Positions 16,684 to 26,782 of a DNA stretch of 64,000 bases are shown piece after piece; position 1 is the stretch's first letter, and every line of letters starts with the position of its first letter. Location of the stretch: positions 1-64,000 of the forward strand of contig JADJFX010000011.1 of assembly GCA_016708345.1 (NCBI GenBank), given 5' to 3'. The position numbers and the translations under genes are program-made. The DNA comes from Candidatus Rhodoferax bjergmarkensis. Lineage in GTDB: Bacteria; Pseudomonadota; Gammaproteobacteria; Burkholderiales; Burkholderiaceae_C. The notes beneath the pieces are model-generated. The model saw nothing but the letters and a program-made list of their open reading frames with translations. It was not told where the DNA came from and did no database searches.

Positions 16684-18000
16684 ATGACCACCCAAGCTGC
16701 GCCCAGCGCCTCTCTTTCTAGCAATGATCTGCAAACCCTGTTGGACGAACCAGCCGCGCGTGTCTGGTGGCGGCGCACCTGGGTCTGGGCCACGGTGGCG
16801 CTGGTCGCCCTGGGTGCAGCGGGTATCTATGCATGGCAGGACCAGTCCCAAAGCAAGGCGGCACCAAGCTATGTGACCGAAACCGTGGGGCGCGGCAAGC
16901 TCACCCTGAGCGTGTCGGCCAATGGCACACTGCAGCCCACCACCTCGGTCAGCATCGGCAGTGAACTCTCGGGCACGGTGCGACGGGTGCTGGTGGATGT
17001 GAACGACAGGGTCAAAAAAGGCCAGATTCTGGTCGAGCTGGACACCGCCAAACTCAGTGACCAGGTGGCTCGTTCACGCGCCGCCCTCAGTTCTGCGCAA
17101 GCCAGAGTCAGCCAAACCATGGCCACGGTCAAGGAAGCCCAGGGCAACCTGGCACGACTGCAGGAAGTGGCGCGGTTGTCCGGTGGCAAAGTACCGTCCC
17201 AGGCAGAGCTGGACACCGGCCACGCCGCTCTTGAACGCGCCCAGGCCGAAGAAAAAAGCGCCCGTGCAGGCGTGATGGAAGCCCAGGCCGCTGCCGCCAC
17301 CGATGAAACCAACCTGTCCAAAGCCTCCATTCGCTCCCCCATCGATGGTGTGGTGCTGACCCGATCGGTCGACCCCGGCAACGCGGTGGCTGCCTCCTTG
17401 CAGGCCGTGACCCTTTTTACCGTGGCCGAAGATTTGGCCAAACTCAGGCTGCAGGTGAATGTGGACGAAGCCGATGTGGGCTCGGTCAAAGTCGGGCAAA
17501 AAGCCCGCTTTACCGTCAGCGCCTACCCCGCACGCAAGTACCCGGCCACCATCACCCGCGTGGCCTATGGCTCCACCACCACCGACAACGTGGTGACCTA
17601 CCAAACCTACCTCGAAGTGGACAACTCGGATCTGTCGCTGCGCCCCGGCATGACGGCATCAAGCACCATCACCTCGACCGAGCTCAATAACGCCCTGCTG
17701 GTGCCCAACACGGCGCTGCGTTTTACGCCTTCAAACAATGGCGGCGGGGGCGTTGGCGGCAAAAGCAGAAACAGCGTTGTATCTACCCTGCTGCCACGCA
17801 TGCCCAGCACCGGTGCCCGCAAAACGGCTGGTGGCAAAGGCCCGGCCAAGCAGGTCTGGGTGCTGCGCGACGGTACGCCGGTGGCGGTCGCCGTGACGCC
17901 CGGCATCAGCGATGGCCGCATGACCGAGATCACCGGCGGTGAACTGCAGGCTGGCATGCAGGTGATCACCGATCAACGCGCCCCCGGAACCAAGCCATGA
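16684..18000 (+). CDS. MacA-like periplasmic adaptor of a tripartite ABC efflux pump
   Basis: A 438-residue membrane-fusion protein with an N-terminal signal anchor (WVWATVALVALGAAGIYAW), the barrel-sandwich entry VTETVGRGKLTLSVSANGTLQPTTSVSIGSELSG with the lipoyl-like VNDRVKKGQILVELDTAKL half, and a long hairpin (SRAALSSAQARV...QAAAATDETNL). The second half-lipoyl is IRSPIDGVVLTRSVDPGNAV and is followed by the beta-barrel. A Gly-rich loop (NGGGGVGGKSRNS) is inserted near residue 350 before the membrane-proximal part. Its stop overlaps the start of the ATPase gene (ATGA), showing translational coupling. It links the inner-membrane MacB pair to the NodT channel. Confidence 0.9.
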   Translation: MTTQAAPSASLSSNDLQTLLDEPAARVWWRRTWVWATVALVALGAAGIYAWQDQSQSKAAPSYVTETVGRGKLTLSVSANGTLQPTTSVSIGSELSGTVRRVLVDVNDRVKKGQILVELDTAKLSDQVARSRAALSSAQARVSQTMATVKEAQGNLARLQEVARLSGGKVPSQAELDTGHAALERAQAEEKSARAGVMEAQAAAATDETNLSKASIRSPIDGVVLTRSVDPGNAVAASLQAVTLFTVAEDLAKLRLQVNVDEADVGSVKVGQKARFTVSAYPARKYPATITRVAYGSTTTDNVVTYQTYLEVDNSDLSLRPGMTASSTITSTELNNALLVPNTALRFTPSNNGGGGVGGKSRNSVVSTLLPRMPSTGARKTAGGKGPAKQVWVLRDGTPVAVAVTPGISDGRMTEITGGELQAGMQVITDQRAPGTKP

Positions 18001-18784
18001 GCGAAGCCCCCCTCATTGCGCTCAAGCAGGTCACCAAGGTTTACGGCAAAGGGGCCACGGCCCTGGCTGCGCTCAAAGGTGTTGACCTGCAGATTCAGGC
18101 GGGCGACTTTGTCGCCATCATGGGCCCCAGCGGCTCGGGCAAGTCCACCGCCATGAATGTGCTGGGCTGCCTGGACACCCCCACCACTGGCGAGTATTTG
18201 TTTCACGGCCTGCATGTGGAAACCCTGTCACGCGACCAGCGGGCGCGCTTGCGCCGGCGCTATCTGGGCTTTGTGTTTCAGGGCTTTAACCTGCTGGCAC
18301 GCACCTCGGCTCAGGAAAACGTCGAATTGCCACTCTTGTACCGGGGCGAACCCGCCAAAACCCGCCACGCGCTGGCCGCCAAAGCGCTGGCCTCGGTGGG
18401 CCTGGCGGGCTGGGAGCATCACACGCCGGCAGAACTCTCAGGCGGGCAGCAGCAGCGTGTGGCCATCGCGCGCGCCATCGTGACCGAGCCCGCGGTGCTG
18501 CTGGCCGACGAGCCCACCGGCAATCTGGACACCCACCGCAGCCAGGAAATCATGGACTTGCTGTGGAAACTGAATGTGGATCACGGCATCACGGTGCTGA
18601 TGGTGACGCATGAGGCGGACATGGCGGCCTATGCCAAACGCATCGTGCGCTTTGTGGATGGTGTGGTGGAGAGCGACACCCTCAACCCGCACCCCACCGC
18701 ACTGCAAGTGCCGCTCTCATCTGGCGCTGCACCAACAGACCAACCTTCAGACCAACCTTCAGACCAGCCTTTGGAGACTGCCTG

Positions 18785-18785
<1 letters not shown>
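17997..18785 (+). CDS. ABC transporter ATPase, MacB/LolD type
   Basis: A 262-residue nucleotide-binding subunit. Walker A is GPSGSGKST, the signature is LSGGQQQRVAIARA, Walker B is VLLADEPTGNLD and the switch histidine lies in LMVTHEADMA. The Q-loop is FVFQGFNLL. The C terminus carries a short Pro/Gln/Asp tail made from a 12-bp tandem repeat (QPSDQPSDQP, bases ~18739-18765), which is not part of the fold. Start overlaps macA-like stop by four bases; the stop overlaps the next ATG by one base. It powers the mechanotransmission pump with the permease encoded next. Confidence 0.92.
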
Positions 18786-19993
<1,208 letters not shown>

Positions 19994-20043
19994 CAGGAGG
20001 CTGCAGAGAGTCCAGGGGCAGTAAATAGGTGCTTTGACGACCC

Positions 20044-20107
20044 TATTTGCTATATTTTTAGTAGCTGCTTGCGCAATGAAATAGTGCGGTACAGGTGTTT
20101 TTTACAT
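20044..20107 (+). repeat. Interspersed palindromic repeat, partial copy
   Basis: The copy contains ATTTGCTATATTTTTAGTAG, AGCTGCTTGCGCAATGAAAT and AGTGCGG, with a degenerate 3' half. It lies just after the efflux operon, where no T-rich terminator is otherwise visible. Confidence 0.65.
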
Positions 20108-20215
20108 AAATTTTGTCTGCATTGACAGGACGAGGCTGACAATTTCGAGTGCTCAGCTGAGGAATTCAGCTTCAAAGTAAACTCATTGCGAACCTGCGTT
20201 AAAAAGGACTTGCTT

Positions 20216-20998
20216 GTGGCCACCCGTTTTTTCCTTGCCTTGGTGCTCCTGGGGCTCAGTGTCTGTTCAGCCCATGCGGCAACACCTGAGTGCTCGCGCC
20301 CTTTTACGCTGGCGCTGCACGACCACGGCTTGCTCTATTCAGCCGCCACCGACACGGGTATCGACAAAGATGTCGCCGACGAGCTCATTCGCCGCTCGGG
20401 CTGCAAAGTTTCAGTGAGTCTGATGGCGCGCGCGCGCATCTGGCAGTTGATTGAATCGGGCGCGCTTGACTTCAGCCTGTCCGGCATTGCCAACGAGCAG
20501 CGCAACAAGTTCGCCGCCTTTGCCTGGTATTTCAGCAACAAATACTATTTGCTGGTGCGCAAGGATTCAGGTGTCGCCAATCTGGCTGATTTTGAAAAAA
20601 ATGACAAATTACAGCTCGGTGTGATCCGCAGTTTTCGCTACAGCGAGACCGCCAACCGCCTGGTTGACAGCCTGCACACCCGCAACCGGCTCAGCCAGGG
20701 CGGAGCTCTAGCCCCGCTGTACCAAACACTGATGCTCAACCGCATCCAGGGCATGATCATTGAGCCTTTTGATTACCCCAAGCTGGAAGAAAAGCAGATT
20801 CGCGACCTGACCACCATCATCGAATTCAACGACCCGCCCGTTCCCCACGGGCTGATCATGTCGCAAAAAGCCCTGCCTGCTGCAGAGCAGGAAAAATGGC
20901 GTGCGCTGGTCAACGCCATGCGGGCTGACGGCACCATGCAGCGCATTTTTGAGAAATACTTCAAGCCGGATATGGCCGCGGCCATGGTCAATTTCTGA
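20216..20998 (+). CDS. Periplasmic solute-binding protein, SBP family 3
   Basis: I start at GTG 20216, preceded by AAGGAC, which gives a clean signal peptide (ATRFFLALVLLGLSVCSAHA, cleaved before ATPE). The mature ~240 residues are an SBP_bac_3 fold: FTLALHDHGLLYS, GIDKDVADELIRRSGCKVS, GALDFSLSGIANEQRNKFAAF and LVNAMRADGTMQRIFEKYFK at the end. No permease or ATPase is next to it. The gene directly upstream of a CHASE-GGDEF cyclase suggests it is a sensor-associated binding protein rather than a transporter subunit, but that is inference. A TTG in frame at 20186 is a less likely start. Confidence 0.85.
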   Translation: MATRFFLALVLLGLSVCSAHAATPECSRPFTLALHDHGLLYSAATDTGIDKDVADELIRRSGCKVSVSLMARARIWQLIESGALDFSLSGIANEQRNKFAAFAWYFSNKYYLLVRKDSGVANLADFEKNDKLQLGVIRSFRYSETANRLVDSLHTRNRLSQGGALAPLYQTLMLNRIQGMIIEPFDYPKLEEKQIRDLTTIIEFNDPPVPHGLIMSQKALPAAEQEKWRALVNAMRADGTMQRIFEKYFKPDMAAAMVNF

Positions 20999-21014
20999 CT
21001 TGGCTGTGGCAAAC

Positions 21015-22589
21015 ATGTCCCCACCCCGCGCTGCATCGCGGCTGCCCTTGCTGCTGCCTTGGCTGGTGCTGGTCATCGCACTGGGTGTGACGGGCCTGGT
21101 CTGGGATCACGAACGGCAGGTGACGCGCAAGGAACTGCGTTCCCAGTTTGATTTTGCACTGCGCGAAACCGTAAGCCGCGTTGAACAGCGTGTTGCCACT
21201 TATGAACTGATGTTGCGCGGCGTGCAGGGGCTGCTGTCCACCACCGGGCTCAACAACCGCAACGCGGTACGGCGCTACGTTGAAACCTTGCAGCTCGATG
21301 CCAATTTTTCAGGCATCAAAGTAATCGGCCTCATTGAAAATGTGGCACCTGAACAAAAATCAGCGCATGAGTCTGCCATGCGCAAGCTCGGCTTTGCAGA
21401 CTACACCATCCACCCGCAAGACGAGTCCGGACTCTTCACCCCCGTCATTCAACACGAACCTTTCATGGGCAAACACCGGGTACCGCTGGGACTCAATGTC
21501 TGGGCTGACCCCGTGCGAAGGCTCGCCATGGAAAAAGCGCGGGATTCCGGCATGGCGGCCATTTCCGGCAAGGTGGCCTTGAGCGTCGATCAGCCGACAA
21601 ACATGGCCCCCCCGGCATTCATCATGTATTTGCCGGTTTTTGCCGATGGCCAAGCACGTGAAAGCGTTGACCAGCGCCGCAGCGCCCTGGTGGGCTGGGT
21701 GTTCGCCGCGTTTCACATGCACGATTTCATGGCCAGTTTGTATGGCAAGCAGGCCCCCGGAATTGACCTTGCCATCTACGACGATGTCAACCTTGCAGCC
21801 CCCGCGCTGATGTACCACTCTGGCAACAGCCCCAGCTCCGATGTTTCCAGGGCGAAAGAGAGCTTCAGTGCCCATGAATACATGGTGGTTGCAGGCCAAA
21901 ACTGGACGCTCGCCTTGAGCACACAAGATGACTTCTTCAAACGCAATGGTTTTGATGCAGCTTCTGTGATTGCGTTCACAGGTATTGGTTTGAGCCTGAC
22001 TCTGACCATGCTTGGGTGGTTTTTGGTCACCGCGCGTCATCGGGCATTGCGCCTGGCCGACAAAATGACCGAGCAATTGCGCCACATGGCGCAGCACGAC
22101 CCGCTGACAGGTCTGCCCAACCGTGCCCTGTTCAGCGACCGGCTGAATCAGGCGCTGGCGCACGCCAAACGCCACCAAGGACAATTTGCCGTCATCTTTC
22201 TTGACCTGGACAACTTCAAACCGGTGAACGACAACCATGGCCATGCGGTGGGTGACGCGGTGCTTAGCCAAGTTTCACAGCGGCTGCAGGATTCGATTCG
22301 CGCTTCGGACACCGTGGCGCGTTTGGGTGGTGATGAATTTGTGGTGCTGATGCCCAGCCTGGCGAACTCAAAAACCGCGCTGGATTTGGCCGAAAAAATC
22401 CGCCAGGCGGTGCGTGAACCCTGCACCATGGAAGGACTCCAATTGCACATCACCTGCAGCATCGGCATCGCGGTCTATCCAGACGACGGCACCGACGAAT
22501 TCAGCCTGACCCGCAGCGCCGACGAAGCCATGTACCGCGCCAAAGGCAGTGGCCGCGACAGCGTGCTGCCCAGATCATCCCGCCTGTGA
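21015..22589 (+). CDS. CHASE-domain diguanylate cyclase
   Basis: The product (~524 residues) makes cyclic di-GMP in response to a periplasmic signal. TM1 (LLLPWLVLVIALGVTGLVW) is followed by a CHASE sensor (SRVEQRVATYELMLRGVQGL, FSGIKVIGLIENVAPEQ, VPLGLNVWADPVRRLAMEKA, PAFIMYLPVF), TM2 (VIAFTGIGLSLTLTMLGWFLV) and a GGDEF domain (DPLTGLPNRALFSDRLNQAL; active site RLGGDEFVVLM; SIGIAVYP). The catalytic GGDEF is intact; no RxxD inhibitory site is obvious at the usual place (the residues before the GGDEF loop read RASDTVARLGG, where RASD could serve). The start lies 17 bases after the binding-protein stop, so the two are one operon. Confidence 0.9.
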   Translation: MSPPRAASRLPLLLPWLVLVIALGVTGLVWDHERQVTRKELRSQFDFALRETVSRVEQRVATYELMLRGVQGLLSTTGLNNRNAVRRYVETLQLDANFSGIKVIGLIENVAPEQKSAHESAMRKLGFADYTIHPQDESGLFTPVIQHEPFMGKHRVPLGLNVWADPVRRLAMEKARDSGMAAISGKVALSVDQPTNMAPPAFIMYLPVFADGQARESVDQRRSALVGWVFAAFHMHDFMASLYGKQAPGIDLAIYDDVNLAAPALMYHSGNSPSSDVSRAKESFSAHEYMVVAGQNWTLALSTQDDFFKRNGFDAASVIAFTGIGLSLTLTMLGWFLVTARHRALRLADKMTEQLRHMAQHDPLTGLPNRALFSDRLNQALAHAKRHQGQFAVIFLDLDNFKPVNDNHGHAVGDAVLSQVSQRLQDSIRASDTVARLGGDEFVVLMPSLANSKTALDLAEKIRQAVREPCTMEGLQLHITCSIGIAVYPDDGTDEFSLTRSADEAMYRAKGSGRDSVLPRSSRL

Positions 22590-22602
22590 CACAGTGTGTC
22601 AC
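22586..22602. other. Short perfect palindrome over the cyclase stop codon
   Basis: GTGACACAGTGTGTCAC has 8-bp arms about a single base and overlaps the TGA stop. The loop is too small for a stable terminator hairpin, so a protein-binding site or chance is as likely. Confidence 0.3.
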
Positions 22603-22621
22603 GGTGGCGAGGATCAGAATG

Positions 22622-22692
22622 AATTTTAAGGATAAAAAAGGCCGTTTGCGCACGCAGAACGTGCGCAACCAGCTACTATTTCAATAGCAAAA
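22622..22692 (-). repeat. Interspersed palindromic repeat, full copy
   Basis: On the minus strand: TTTGCTATTGAAATAGTAGC, TGGTTGCGCACGTTCTGCGT, GCGCAAACGGCCTTTTTTAT. The inner part GCGCACGTTCTGCGTGCGC is a near-perfect hairpin. It lies between the cyclase and the restriction gene. Confidence 0.8.
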
Positions 22693-22765
22693 TGCAGTGC
22701 GATAGACTGGCGAGAATCCAATTCTGCAATCAAGATGCAGAAAAAACCCTTGCACACGCCCCTTC

Positions 22766-25700
22766 ATGACACAAGACCTTTTCCCCCGGCATTGGCTGAC
22801 CAACACACTGCTCGACGACGGCTTTATTGCGCAAAAGGCCAGCGAATTGGCGGCAAAGCCTTTGCCCCATGGGTTGGACGCCTGGCTGCAAACTCATTTT
22901 GATGCCGACACGCTGGCGGCGCGCAACGAGGCGCAGCTGGAAGAAAAATTCATCGCCCCGCTTCTGGCGCAACTGGGTTGGCACAAGGCCTACCAGCAAG
23001 GCATCACCGTGCAGGGCAAGTTTGCCAAGCCGGACTACTGCCTGCTGCTGCACGCTGCGCAAGAAGACGCGCTGATTGCCACCCAAGACCACCAGCTGAT
23101 CACCGCCATTTGCGAATCCAAAGCGTGGGGCAAAAAGCTCGACACCGGCAAGGCGGACGCCAAAGAAAACCCCCACCACCAGCTGCAAAGCTACCTCAGC
23201 ACGCTGCGCGTGCGTTTCGGGTTTTTGACCAACGGCAGGCTTTGGCGCGTGTACGACACCGACAAGATTACCGCCAAAAAGACCTTTATCGAGTTTGATC
23301 TGGAAACCATCTGCACACTGGAAGCGGGCGCAGAAAAGACCCGGGCGCTTGCCCTGTTTGCCTTTTTCTTTTGCCGTGAAACCTACGTTCGCACGGACGA
23401 TGGTGCAAAGGATGGTGTAAAGGTCAGCGCCATGGCGCAGGCCATTGCGGCGTCTGCCGATTTCACGTTGGCGGTGGAAGAAAACCTCAAGGCCGTCATC
23501 TACGGCTACGCGGGTGAGGACTCCTTGTTTGAAATCATGGGCCGCGCCATCTTCAAGGCCAGCCCCAAAGCCAGCTTGGCCAGCGTTTATGAAAACAGCG
23601 TGGTGCTGCTGTTCCGCCTGTTGTTCGTGGTGTATTTTGAAGACAAAAATGCAGCCCTGCTCAAAGCGCATCTCTTTTACCAGCGCTTCAGTCTGGACCA
23701 AATTTTTCAGAACCTGCGTGCGCAAGCTGCTGACCGTGACAAGCTGCATGACGGTGTGTACGCACTCAAACAACTGTTTGCCATGCTCGATGGCGGTGCC
23801 GAAGACATTGACATCCCCCTGTTCAACGGGGGCCTGTTTGACCCGGCACGCGCCCCGCTGCTGCTGCGGCCCAAGATATTTGACAACGCCACCTTGCGCG
23901 AGCTGCTGGAAAAGCTGTTGTACAAGACCCACCGGGGCAACACGCTGTTTGACACCCGGCGCGACTTCAAAAACATGAGCGTCACCCACCTGGGCCGCAT
24001 TTACGAAGGCCTGCTGGAGTTTCGCTTTGAGCGCGCCACAGAAACGGCGGTGTACCTGGAGTATGAGAGCACCGCCACCAGAGGCAAAACGGTGGAAGCC
24101 TACTTCGATGCCTACGACCAGGCCCTGATTCGCAAAGAAAAAGGCTTCAAGTCGCTGCGCGAAGTCAGCGTCAAAAAAGGTGAGGTGTTTCTCAAAAGCG
24201 CGAGCAACTCCCGCAAAACCACTGCCAGTTACTACACCGAGCCCGTGCTGTCCCAGCCGCTGGTCAAAGCCAGCGTGGACCGGGCCATAGCCACGGCCAA
24301 AGCGGCCACGCAAGACGGTGACACCGCCGATGGCCGCGCGTTCATGAACCTCAAAATTCTGGACAACGCCTGCGGCAGCGGGCACTTTTTAGTCGAAGCC
24401 CTGGGCTACCTCACCGACTTGGCGCTGGCCCGGCTCGACACAGACGCCGCCTTGCAGCAGCTGGTGGGCGAAGAGCGCAGCAAAATTACCGAGCAACTGC
24501 AGTTTTTAAACCTCGACTGCGTGCCGGAAGACGCGCAGATTTTGAAACGCGCCCTGCTCAAGCGCTGCATCTTTGGCGTGGACCTGAACCCGTTTGCCGT
24601 AGAGCTGGCGCGCCTATCGTTGTGGATGGACAGCTTCATCTTTGGCACGCCCCTCTCGTTCATTGAGCACCATGTGCAACACGGCAACTCCCTCATGGGG
24701 GCCACTGTGCAAGACTTCATTGACTACAACGCGGTGGAGGTGGCGCAAAACGATATGTTTGTGGAAAACCTCGGCGCACGGTTTGACGACCTGCGTACCG
24801 TCATGCAAGAGCTGGACGCCATGCGCGACACCACCGCCGAAGAGGTGGAGCACTCCAAAGCGCTGTGGAAGCACACCATCGTCCCCAAGCTCAACCTGCT
24901 GTCCCGCGCCCTGAGCTTTGTGTGCACCGGGCGCGCCATGCTGGCCGAGGGGCAGCCACAAGCGTGGGAAGCGTTGAAGAAGACGCCGAACATCATTACC
25001 CAGCTGTTTGACGATGCCGCCAGGAAGAGCGCCGCCCTCAGACTAGTGGAAGCCTACGCCGCCAAATACCACTTCTTCCATTTTGAGGTGGCATTCCCCG
25101 AAGCCTTTGCTGGTGGCAAGCGCGGCTTTGACATCATTGTGGGCAACCCGCCGTGGGACAAAACAAAGTTCTCCGACACCGACTTTTTTCCCCAGTACCA
25201 CAGCAACTACCGCAGCCTGAAAAACACTGAAAAGGTCGCCGTGCAACAGCGTCTGCTCGCTAGCAAACACATTGCCAGCGCCTACGCAGCAGCCAAGCGC
25301 GAGATGGAGGTGGCGGACGACTACTACACCGCCGCTTCGCCGCTCAACAAGGGCGCGGGTGATGGCAATTTGTTTCGCCTGTTTGTCGAGCGCAACCTGG
25401 GCCTGCTGGCCGCAGGTGGCAGCCTGAACTACGTGCTGCCCAGCGCGCTGATGTTTGAAGAAGGCTCCACCATTTTGCGTAAACACATTTTTACGCACTG
25501 CCAGATGCCGTTTTTCTGGAGTTTTGAGAACCGCAACGGCATCTTTGCCGATGTGGACTCGCGCTACAAATTTGCATTGATGCAAGTGGTCAATACCCCG
25601 CCTGAGGGCTTGTATGCGGGCACCATCGACACTGCTTTTTATGTGCTCGATGCGGCTGAATTGAACGACCCCGAACGCCATGTGCCCTACCCGGTCAAGA

Positions 25701-26671
25701 CGCTCAAGGCGCTCTCGCCTGAGCATTGGGCGCTGATGGAGCTGCGCCACAGGGATGACGTGGCGATTCTGGAAAAGTGTTACGCAGCATTTGAGGCCTT
25801 GTCCGAAAACTGGCTGGATTTCCGCCGCGAGTTGCACATGACTGACGACAAAGACCTCTTCCTTGAGAAAGAGGCACCGGGCTTGCTACCTCTGTACGAG
25901 GGCAAGATGATCTGGCAGTACAGCCACATGTTTGAAGAGGCGCAGTATTGGCTCGACGCCGATGCGTTTGACGCCCGCTTGCAAAGCAAAGAGTTGCACC
26001 GCATGGCGCAAGACCTAGCGGTGCCCAAAGCGAAGGTTGCCCAGTACGCTGGGGCCATTCGTTATGACCGCGAGTTTGTTCGCATAGGCTTTCGCACCAT
26101 TGCCCGAGACACAGACGAGCGCACCTTAATTTTTGCGCTGATCCCCAAAAACTGTGGCTCCGGGCATTCGATGTTTCTCAACACACCCAAAAACTACACA
26201 CTCAATTCTGAGGGCCAAGTGAGCGTGCAGTCGGTGTCTGCGCTGCGTCTGCTGTTTGCGCTGGCATGGTTCAACAGTGTGCCGGCGGACTGGATCGCAC
26301 GGCAGATGATTCAAATCAACGTCAGCCAGACCTACCTCTACCGCCTGCCCATGCCGCAACCCAGCGACGACGAAATCCGCAGCAATCCGGTTTATGCCCA
26401 GTTGGCCAAAAATGCGCTGCTGCTCACCCTGGCAGCGCCCAGCCCCAAGGTCTGGGACGACTTCGGTGCGCTGCCCCCCCTGTTTGGCGTGCAACAGCTT
26501 GACGTGCCCTTCACCGCCAAAGCCCAAGACACCCTGCGCGCCGAAAACGACAAGCTGGTGGCCCGGCTCTACGGCATCACCGATGGCGAGCTGGCCCACC
26601 TGCTGCGCAGCTTCAAGGTCATGGCCAACAAGCGGCCCGAATACGTGGCGCTGCTGGAGTCTACCTGGTAG
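22766..26671 (+). CDS. Type IIG-like restriction-modification enzyme (fused nuclease and adenine methyltransferase)
   Basis: A 1301-residue single-chain enzyme. Residues ~60-150 hold a PD-(D/E)xK-type nuclease: KPDYCLLLH, then ITAICESKAWGKKLDTG (E-x-K), HHQLQSYLST. A long helical region follows. The N6-adenine methyltransferase core is in the middle: motif I LKILDNACGSGHFLVEAL (~530-550), the GVDLNPFAVELARLSLWMDS strand, and catalytic motif IV FDIIVGNPPWDKTKF (~785-800). The C-terminal third would be target recognition (SHMFEEAQYWLDAD, INVSQTYLYRLPMPQPSDDE). No separate specificity subunit, helicase or methylase is nearby, as expected for type IIG. The gene is unbroken and its base composition matches the chromosome. 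It is flanked on both sides by interspersed repeats. Confidence 0.85.
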   Translation: MTQDLFPRHWLTNTLLDDGFIAQKASELAAKPLPHGLDAWLQTHFDADTLAARNEAQLEEKFIAPLLAQLGWHKAYQQGITVQGKFAKPDYCLLLHAAQEDALIATQDHQLITAICESKAWGKKLDTGKADAKENPHHQLQSYLSTLRVRFGFLTNGRLWRVYDTDKITAKKTFIEFDLETICTLEAGAEKTRALALFAFFFCRETYVRTDDGAKDGVKVSAMAQAIAASADFTLAVEENLKAVIYGYAGEDSLFEIMGRAIFKASPKASLASVYENSVVLLFRLLFVVYFEDKNAALLKAHLFYQRFSLDQIFQNLRAQAADRDKLHDGVYALKQLFAMLDGGAEDIDIPLFNGGLFDPARAPLLLRPKIFDNATLRELLEKLLYKTHRGNTLFDTRRDFKNMSVTHLGRIYEGLLEFRFERATETAVYLEYESTATRGKTVEAYFDAYDQALIRKEKGFKSLREVSVKKGEVFLKSASNSRKTTASYYTEPVLSQPLVKASVDRAIATAKAATQDGDTADGRAFMNLKILDNACGSGHFLVEALGYLTDLALARLDTDAALQQLVGEERSKITEQLQFLNLDCVPEDAQILKRALLKRCIFGVDLNPFAVELARLSLWMDSFIFGTPLSFIEHHVQHGNSLMGATVQDFIDYNAVEVAQNDMFVENLGARFDDLRTVMQELDAMRDTTAEEVEHSKALWKHTIVPKLNLLSRALSFVCTGRAMLAEGQPQAWEALKKTPNIITQLFDDAARKSAALRLVEAYAAKYHFFHFEVAFPEAFAGGKRGFDIIVGNPPWDKTKFSDTDFFPQYHSNYRSLKNTEKVAVQQRLLASKHIASAYAAAKREMEVADDYYTAASPLNKGAGDGNLFRLFVERNLGLLAAGGSLNYVLPSALMFEEGSTILRKHIFTHCQMPFFWSFENRNGIFADVDSRYKFALMQVVNTPPEGLYAGTIDTAFYVLDAAELNDPERHVPYPVKTLKALSPEHWALMELRHRDDVAILEKCYAAFEALSENWLDFRRELHMTDDKDLFLEKEAPGLLPLYEGKMIWQYSHMFEEAQYWLDADAFDARLQSKELHRMAQDLAVPKAKVAQYAGAIRYDREFVRIGFRTIARDTDERTLIFALIPKNCGSGHSMFLNTPKNYTLNSEGQVSVQSVSALRLLFALAWFNSVPADWIARQMIQINVSQTYLYRLPMPQPSDDEIRSNPVYAQLAKNALLLTLAAPSPKVWDDFGALPPLFGVQQLDVPFTAKAQDTLRAENDKLVARLYGITDGELAHLLRSFKVMANKRPEYVALLESTW

Positions 26672-26689
26672 TCCGTTTCAACTAGGGCC

Positions 26690-26756
26690 TTTTTAAGCAT
26701 CAAAAAGGCCAATTGCGCAGGTAGAACCTGCGCAACCAGCTATAACTTTAATAGCG
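26690..26756 (-). repeat. Interspersed palindromic repeat, full copy
   Basis: On the minus strand: CGCTATTAAAGTTATAGCTG, GGTTGCGCAGGTTCTACCTG, CGCAATTGGCCTTTTTGATG. The GCGCAGGTTCTACCTGCGC core is a hairpin with 7-bp arms. It sits between the convergent restriction and caspase genes and could act as a bidirectional terminator. Confidence 0.8.
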
Positions 26757-26782
26757 TGTAACGACAATTTCTGTGGCAAAAA

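Noticed and set aside
18731..18770. Tandem 12-bp repeat in the ABC ATPase gene as a phase-variable tract
   Set aside because: Units are multiples of three and lie in a non-conserved C-terminal tail, so length change would not switch the gene off.
22730..24385. A 551-codon minus-strand open frame under the restriction gene
   Set aside because: It is antisense to a well-supported nuclease/methyltransferase frame, has no family signature and reflects high-GC codon bias.
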